Assembly (NCBI GenBank): GCA_012932295.1
Contig: JAAONU010000001.1
Location: 54,471,693-54,535,692, forward strand
DNA length: 64,000 bases
DNA from: Cyclina sinensis
Taxonomy: Eukaryota; Mollusca; Bivalvia; Venerida; Veneridae
Reading direction: 5' to 3'
A program made the translations under genes and the position numbers. The notes beneath the pieces are model-generated. The model was given only the letters and a program-made list of their open reading frames with translations. It was not told the DNA's origin and did not search any database. Below, piece after piece: positions 59,622 to 64,000 of this stretch (the stretch's first letter is position 1; each line of letters begins with the position of its first letter).

Positions 59622-60451
59622 TTAATTTCAGGGTATGCCTTTATGGTATTTTGATTTTATACATTAATATATTTTTATCTGCATTCTAATCATAATACCA
59701 TTCAAAAATGTTTATGATTTGCCTTCTTTTCTGGTATTAATGAGACGTAGGTGTTTCTACAACACGTTCGACAGTCTGATAATTCAACTAAATTGAAGCT
59801 CGGTCCATTGAAGTGCAGACGCCTATCGGCAAATATCTTCCGTTATTTTTTACCAGCAACTGAAGAAAGATATTAGTTTATGTAAAATTAATTTGAACGT
59901 CTGATAGGACGTTTTAGTTTATTTCAATAACCTCTTTGTCATACGACAAGAAAAGATAATTTCAAAAACAGGTATCTAGAATCGGCTTAAGTTCTGAATA
60001 TGTGGTAATGAGACATACTTAATAATATAGAAGAGAAATGTTGGTTCAACAAACTCGATATCCCTGTTATCAGTTTTAAAATGTTTTGTTTCGTTATTAC
60101 AAACACGTGGATGAAAATAATTTAATGGAATAACGTTGAATACGCAATGACGAATGTTTTTCCTGGCTGTTAACAACTCTGAGTTTTAAGTCCCTCGTGA
60201 GCCATAAGAGTTTGCCATTAAAAAATACAAATCGAAGAGTTTGCGTCAGCAAACATCAGATTTTGCACTTGAACACTAAAAACTCAATTCACAAATACAG
60301 TAACTTTAAAGAAAACCAACAAAGCATAATTTCGTGAAATGCTTAAATTATTGTTGTGTTCGTCATGCCATAGGAAATAATGTTGCTTTTCCATTTCAAG
60401 AGGCGTTATTTATGATATTTTGATTTTATACATTATATACCCTGAAATTAA
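59622..60451. mobile_element. Possible second TTAA-bounded non-autonomous element
   Basis: TTAATTTCAGGGTAT at the left and ATACCCTGAAATTAA at 60437-60451 are perfect inverted repeats, each starting or ending in TTAA. Just inside each end 'atattttgattttatacatta' (one base different: ggtatt/gatatt) appears as a direct repeat. The direct repeat is not expected of simple inverted termini, so a different origin is possible. Confidence 0.4.
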
Positions 60452-62452
60452 AGTATAGCCAAGTTGATATCTTTTACAAATAATTTTTACTAGTAGCTTT
60501 AAGATATTTTAAGCTTCGATAATTGCGCTATTTTCAAAAGAAATGAGTAACGTTTGAAACTTACAAAAACGTTTTATCATTTATTGGATAGAACAGAACG
60601 TTTCTTTATTAACTCAAAACTTATTACAGTTACATGAGTATACATAATTCGCATGGTCTGGCACTTAAAGAAATAAATATGTTCAGATCTTAGTAAAGAG
60701 GAAAGGTAAGAAGGGAATGAGTGGGGAAATATAATGGTTACGCACGCAGTAATTTTTTTGTATACTGTGCTAATTTTTAAACGAACTATATAATAATCTG
60801 AACGAACAAATCAAATTCTTGGAAGTTGTCTTTATCTACAGAAAAACAAATGTGTTAGCAGTAGACAATACAATTGTATAATTACGCCATGGCATAATAA
60901 ACAATATAAATATATTTGTCAAAAGACATGTTTGCTTTAAAAGAAAAAATTGTTGCACGTGGTGTTTGTGATTCAAAACGGTTTTAACAATGATCTAAAC
61001 TTTAAAAGAGTTTGTATTTTAATGGTTTAACTGTGAAGTGTGCACGTGTTTCAAATGTGAGTTATTGTGTCGTTGCTTTAGAAATGGAGAGAAAAAATAG
61101 CAAGGAAAACAGAGGTAGGACTTCAATAATCAAACAATTGTCTACAAATATTGTATAAACAAAAACATATACTTTGAGACCAATATACGGCATGGTAACT
61201 GGTAAATAAGACAAGTTAAGTGAGTGAATAGTAAACAGAATGGATACAGGTCCAATATATCTAAAAATTATTAATACATATGCATCCATGGATTGCTCTA
61301 ATGACGCGTTCATATTGGTACGAACGGGCACTCACTCATTTCAATTGACAGCTCGATAAATGCGTCATTGTATCAATTCTTTGGCTCAGTAGGTTTTCTA
61401 AGCAAGATTAAGTTGAAATTCCGTGGAGACCGGGATTTTTTCTGATGCATTTTTCTGTTACGTATGGAATTTCGTAAGAATAAACATTAAATACTACAAA
61501 ACGTATTGAATATAATTAAATGCTACAAAACGTATTGAATACCTTCAGACTTTATCTTACTTTATAATCGAGGTGAAAGTTGAGATTTAAGATGTACAAT
61601 CTGGTAACGGGACAGGGTATAATTTAGTCTGGAAAACCAACGCTTACTTTTCGGGTTATCGGACCAACTTATTGGTGCATCAATACGAATTGATATCCTT
61701 TTTAATTGACTCAGACTGAAGAAAAAACTGAACTTATTGTTTCCATAGAAATCCGCTGGGTTGGACTGTGTTTTATAGTTATGTTAATTGAAAAAAATAT
61801 AGTACAGTCAGTCAGTCTAGTACATTCGTAGACGTGTAACTTATCCTTTCCTCAAGAGATATCTGGCGTTTTTAGCTAATATGAACAATTTAAGGTGTTC
61901 TGACTCTTTTTTAAAGTTTACTGTTGTAATGAAGAACATTTTAAAAGATCTATTATAAACTATACCAGACTAACTCATTTTACGTCATATCTGTAACTGG
62001 GAATATATTTATTGGTATGTTGATGACTAAAATGGCAAGACATTTTTAAAACGTGTTTCGTATTTATGCCAAGTTGCCGTCTCATATTTAATTTTTCATC
62101 AATCAAATATTTTTTGGGTTTTTGTTTTGTTTTAGAATTCAGTTTATTTAAAGCAAAATGATTGGTCGTTGATAAAATACTTTGACCACTGACAGTTAAC
62201 AGAGTAACTAAGAAGAAATAAAAAAATAAAAAGCTCTAAATGCTAATCTTTATCTCTATGTCCGTATGAAATACTTACATTTTTTCTTTGTAGATAGCGT
62301 TCGAAATTTATCTTCACGTTTGATTGTTAAAAAATGTGGGTTTTTTTAAATCTGCGTATTGTATTTATTGTATCGCAAGATGTCAAAACTAACACATGTT
62401 TTCACTAATTCGTACTTTGTTAAAACTTTTAGAAATATCGTTTTTGAAAGCA
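60452..62452. other. No recognised gene; one short tandem repeat
   Basis: A ~30-bp unit ('attaaatactacaaaacgta' plus 'ttgaata') occurs twice at 61485-61545. An 89-codon minus frame at 61062-61331 is unrecognised. Otherwise AT-rich. Confidence 0.55.
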
Positions 62453-62551
62453 TACTGTAATAATCCAGAGAGTACACCGTATCACTACTGTAATAATCCA
62501 GAGAGCACGCCGTATCACTACTGTAATAATCCAGAAAGCACGCCGTATCAG
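62453..62551. repeat. 33-bp minisatellite, three units
   Basis: Unit 'tactgtaataatccagagag' plus 'cacgccgtatcac' repeats three times with few changes. As 33 is a multiple of three, the minus strand reads an 11-residue repeat (SLDYYSSDTAC) within a 101-codon frame (62346-62651). No independent support for that frame as a gene. Confidence 0.92.
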
Positions 62552-64000
62552 TGAAAAGTAAAGGCTTCATTTTGTAACGAAATAAAACACAAGAAGACAA
62601 ACAATTTAGGGAACAAAAATGGTCTACAAAAATGACATCAATGCCTTTCAATCAACCTTCAATTACCTTACGCAGCTGCAATAAATGTTCTTGAAAATGT
62701 AGTAATTTATATGACGGGTGTAAAATCAGTTTTCTTAATATGTCTCGCAAAGGCTGTGACAGTGGTCAATGTGTGAGATTAGGCTGGACATTTGGTTATG
62801 GATTATCATGATATAATAGGTTTATCACAGGATAATTACACTATAACGTTTGCTTCAGTTAATTTTAGGAAGGGATAAATGAATTAAATGTACCGTTTAT
62901 GATGTTTATTTCTGTGAATATTGAAATTGTCAACAAGATAAATGCTAAATGTCTTTAACAGGCATTGTTCAGCAGCATAACTTGCCATTTACGTCCATTC
63001 GTAATTCAGTACATTCATTACAGATACCAGTATAATAGTAACAGATGTCAAAACAAGCCGACCTTCCACTGAAAGTAACCAAATACAGAATTAAGGATAG
63101 TAGGGTTTTAGTTATTGATGAATTTATGAAAAATAAACTGTTGTATCTTTCTAACTAATCTTTCTTGGAAACAGTCGTGTTTGTTGGGAATCTATGTTTT
63201 CTATTACGCAATCTAAATTGATATGAAAGAAACCTTGAATTAATATATGGCAATGTTTATAGTTTTTCCATCAACCACAAGTTATATCTAAATTGCCGAA
63301 TTAATTACGATGAAATTCAAAGTCGAATGTCAAGATTTTACTTCATACTATGATTTTTGATTCAATGTTTATAGCACACTCACTTGTTTTGTTACTCCCC
63401 TGCGCATAGGTCGAATGTTTCACTTTCTTACCTCTGCTAAAATTCAATTTTCAGAACGATATTTTTATTTTTAGACATAGAAATCCACAGTTACTTTTAC
63501 CCGATCAGTGACTAGCCTATAACGAATCGTCCATACATACATTTGACAACCCAAAATATAAACAAACAATGCATGTTTGCATTTTACTTTTGTATTTCAC
63601 TTTTCAAAGTGTTTTAATATGTGTACGGAAATAAACCAGTAAAAATATAAAAAAAAAAAAAAGTTAAAATTACGATTGTATGGTTGTTTTTAGAAGTTTA
63701 ATTGCTGTATTAAGATGTAAACGTAAACGCGTAATTGAAATGTGTTTACAAAATTGTCAGAAAACACCTGTCTGTTTATAATTTTTGCAATCACATGATC
63801 GTTTCAAGCAATCAAAAATGGTTTCAAGATTTTTCGGTCGCGGGGATATTGGTGCACTTTCATTGGTTGTTTAAAAGTTCATTGTAAAGGTCAATATCAT
63901 AAATCTACGGTGTGAAGTAACGTTAGTACTTACAACGGTATTGTTTTGTCTGTGTTCAAGGGACTACTCATACAATAAGTGGCCATGAGACTTGTACTAG
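62552..64000. other. No gene recognised
   Basis: AT-rich. An AATAAA at 63630-63635 is followed 14 bases later by an A run (63649-63662), which could be the 3' end of an old retroposed copy or chance. Confidence 0.5.

Noticed and set aside
1..64000. tRNA or rRNA genes, prokaryotic operons, phage or plasmid modules
   Set aside because: No cloverleaf-capable sequence, rRNA-like segment or coding density of a prokaryote was seen. The repeat content is that of an animal genome.

Overview
The window is AT-rich eukaryotic DNA, roughly two-thirds A+T by eye, with no convincing intact protein-coding gene. The longest open frames are about 100-120 codons, and most lie inside repeats. The repeats suggest a marine bivalve, most likely a clam-type (heteroconch) genome. 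Evidence for this is the AGGTCA/TGACCT-rich tandem units, repeat tails with GACGGACGG or cgacgcacg runs ending near small G/C-rich hairpins, and a long element opening with 'agggccatgatggccct ... gctcacctgag'. That taxonomic call is inference from repeat style, not from a diagnostic gene.

Layout. 0-9 kb: an old low-copy repeat, an AGGTCA-rich repeat, a 1.9 kb TTAA-bounded transposon with perfect terminal inverted repeats (3504-5416), two fold-back elements and a 21-bp minisatellite. 9-17.6 kb: an old segmental duplication (about 9.2-11.3 kb and 15.2-17.6 kb) whose second copy carries a dead non-LTR retrotransposon reverse transcriptase. An ABAB satellite at 13 kb sits between the copies. 17.7-28.4 kb: several dispersed repeat families, including one unclassified family present three times. 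29.7-33.4 kb: a 3.6 kb composite element made of a 108-bp array followed by a ~166-bp array with an alternating higher-order structure. 35-43.2 kb: a head-to-tail tandem duplication (34960-40449 and 40450-43178). Its first copy holds a textbook hAT insertion (37470-38993: 12-bp inverted repeats, 8-bp target duplication, remnant BED zinc finger). 45.5-50.4 kb: a younger tandem duplication (45547-47520 and 47521-50386) whose second copy is interrupted by an 893-bp TG...CA insertion with an ATAT target duplication, read as a solo LTR. 51-64 kb: further diverged copies of the 10 kb repeat, fold-backs, a second possible TTAA element and a 33-bp minisatellite.

There is no operon or pathway to describe. 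The content is best read as an intergenic or intronic, rearrangement-prone stretch with layered transposon insertions and local duplications. The one signal that might be genic is a short terminal-exon-like segment recurring at 10577, 52102 and 57321. Two of its copies share a reading frame and differ almost only at third codon positions across 12 codons. No obvious previously undescribed system was found. The best leads are that recurrent exon, the two tandem duplications with resolvable history, and the composite double-satellite element.
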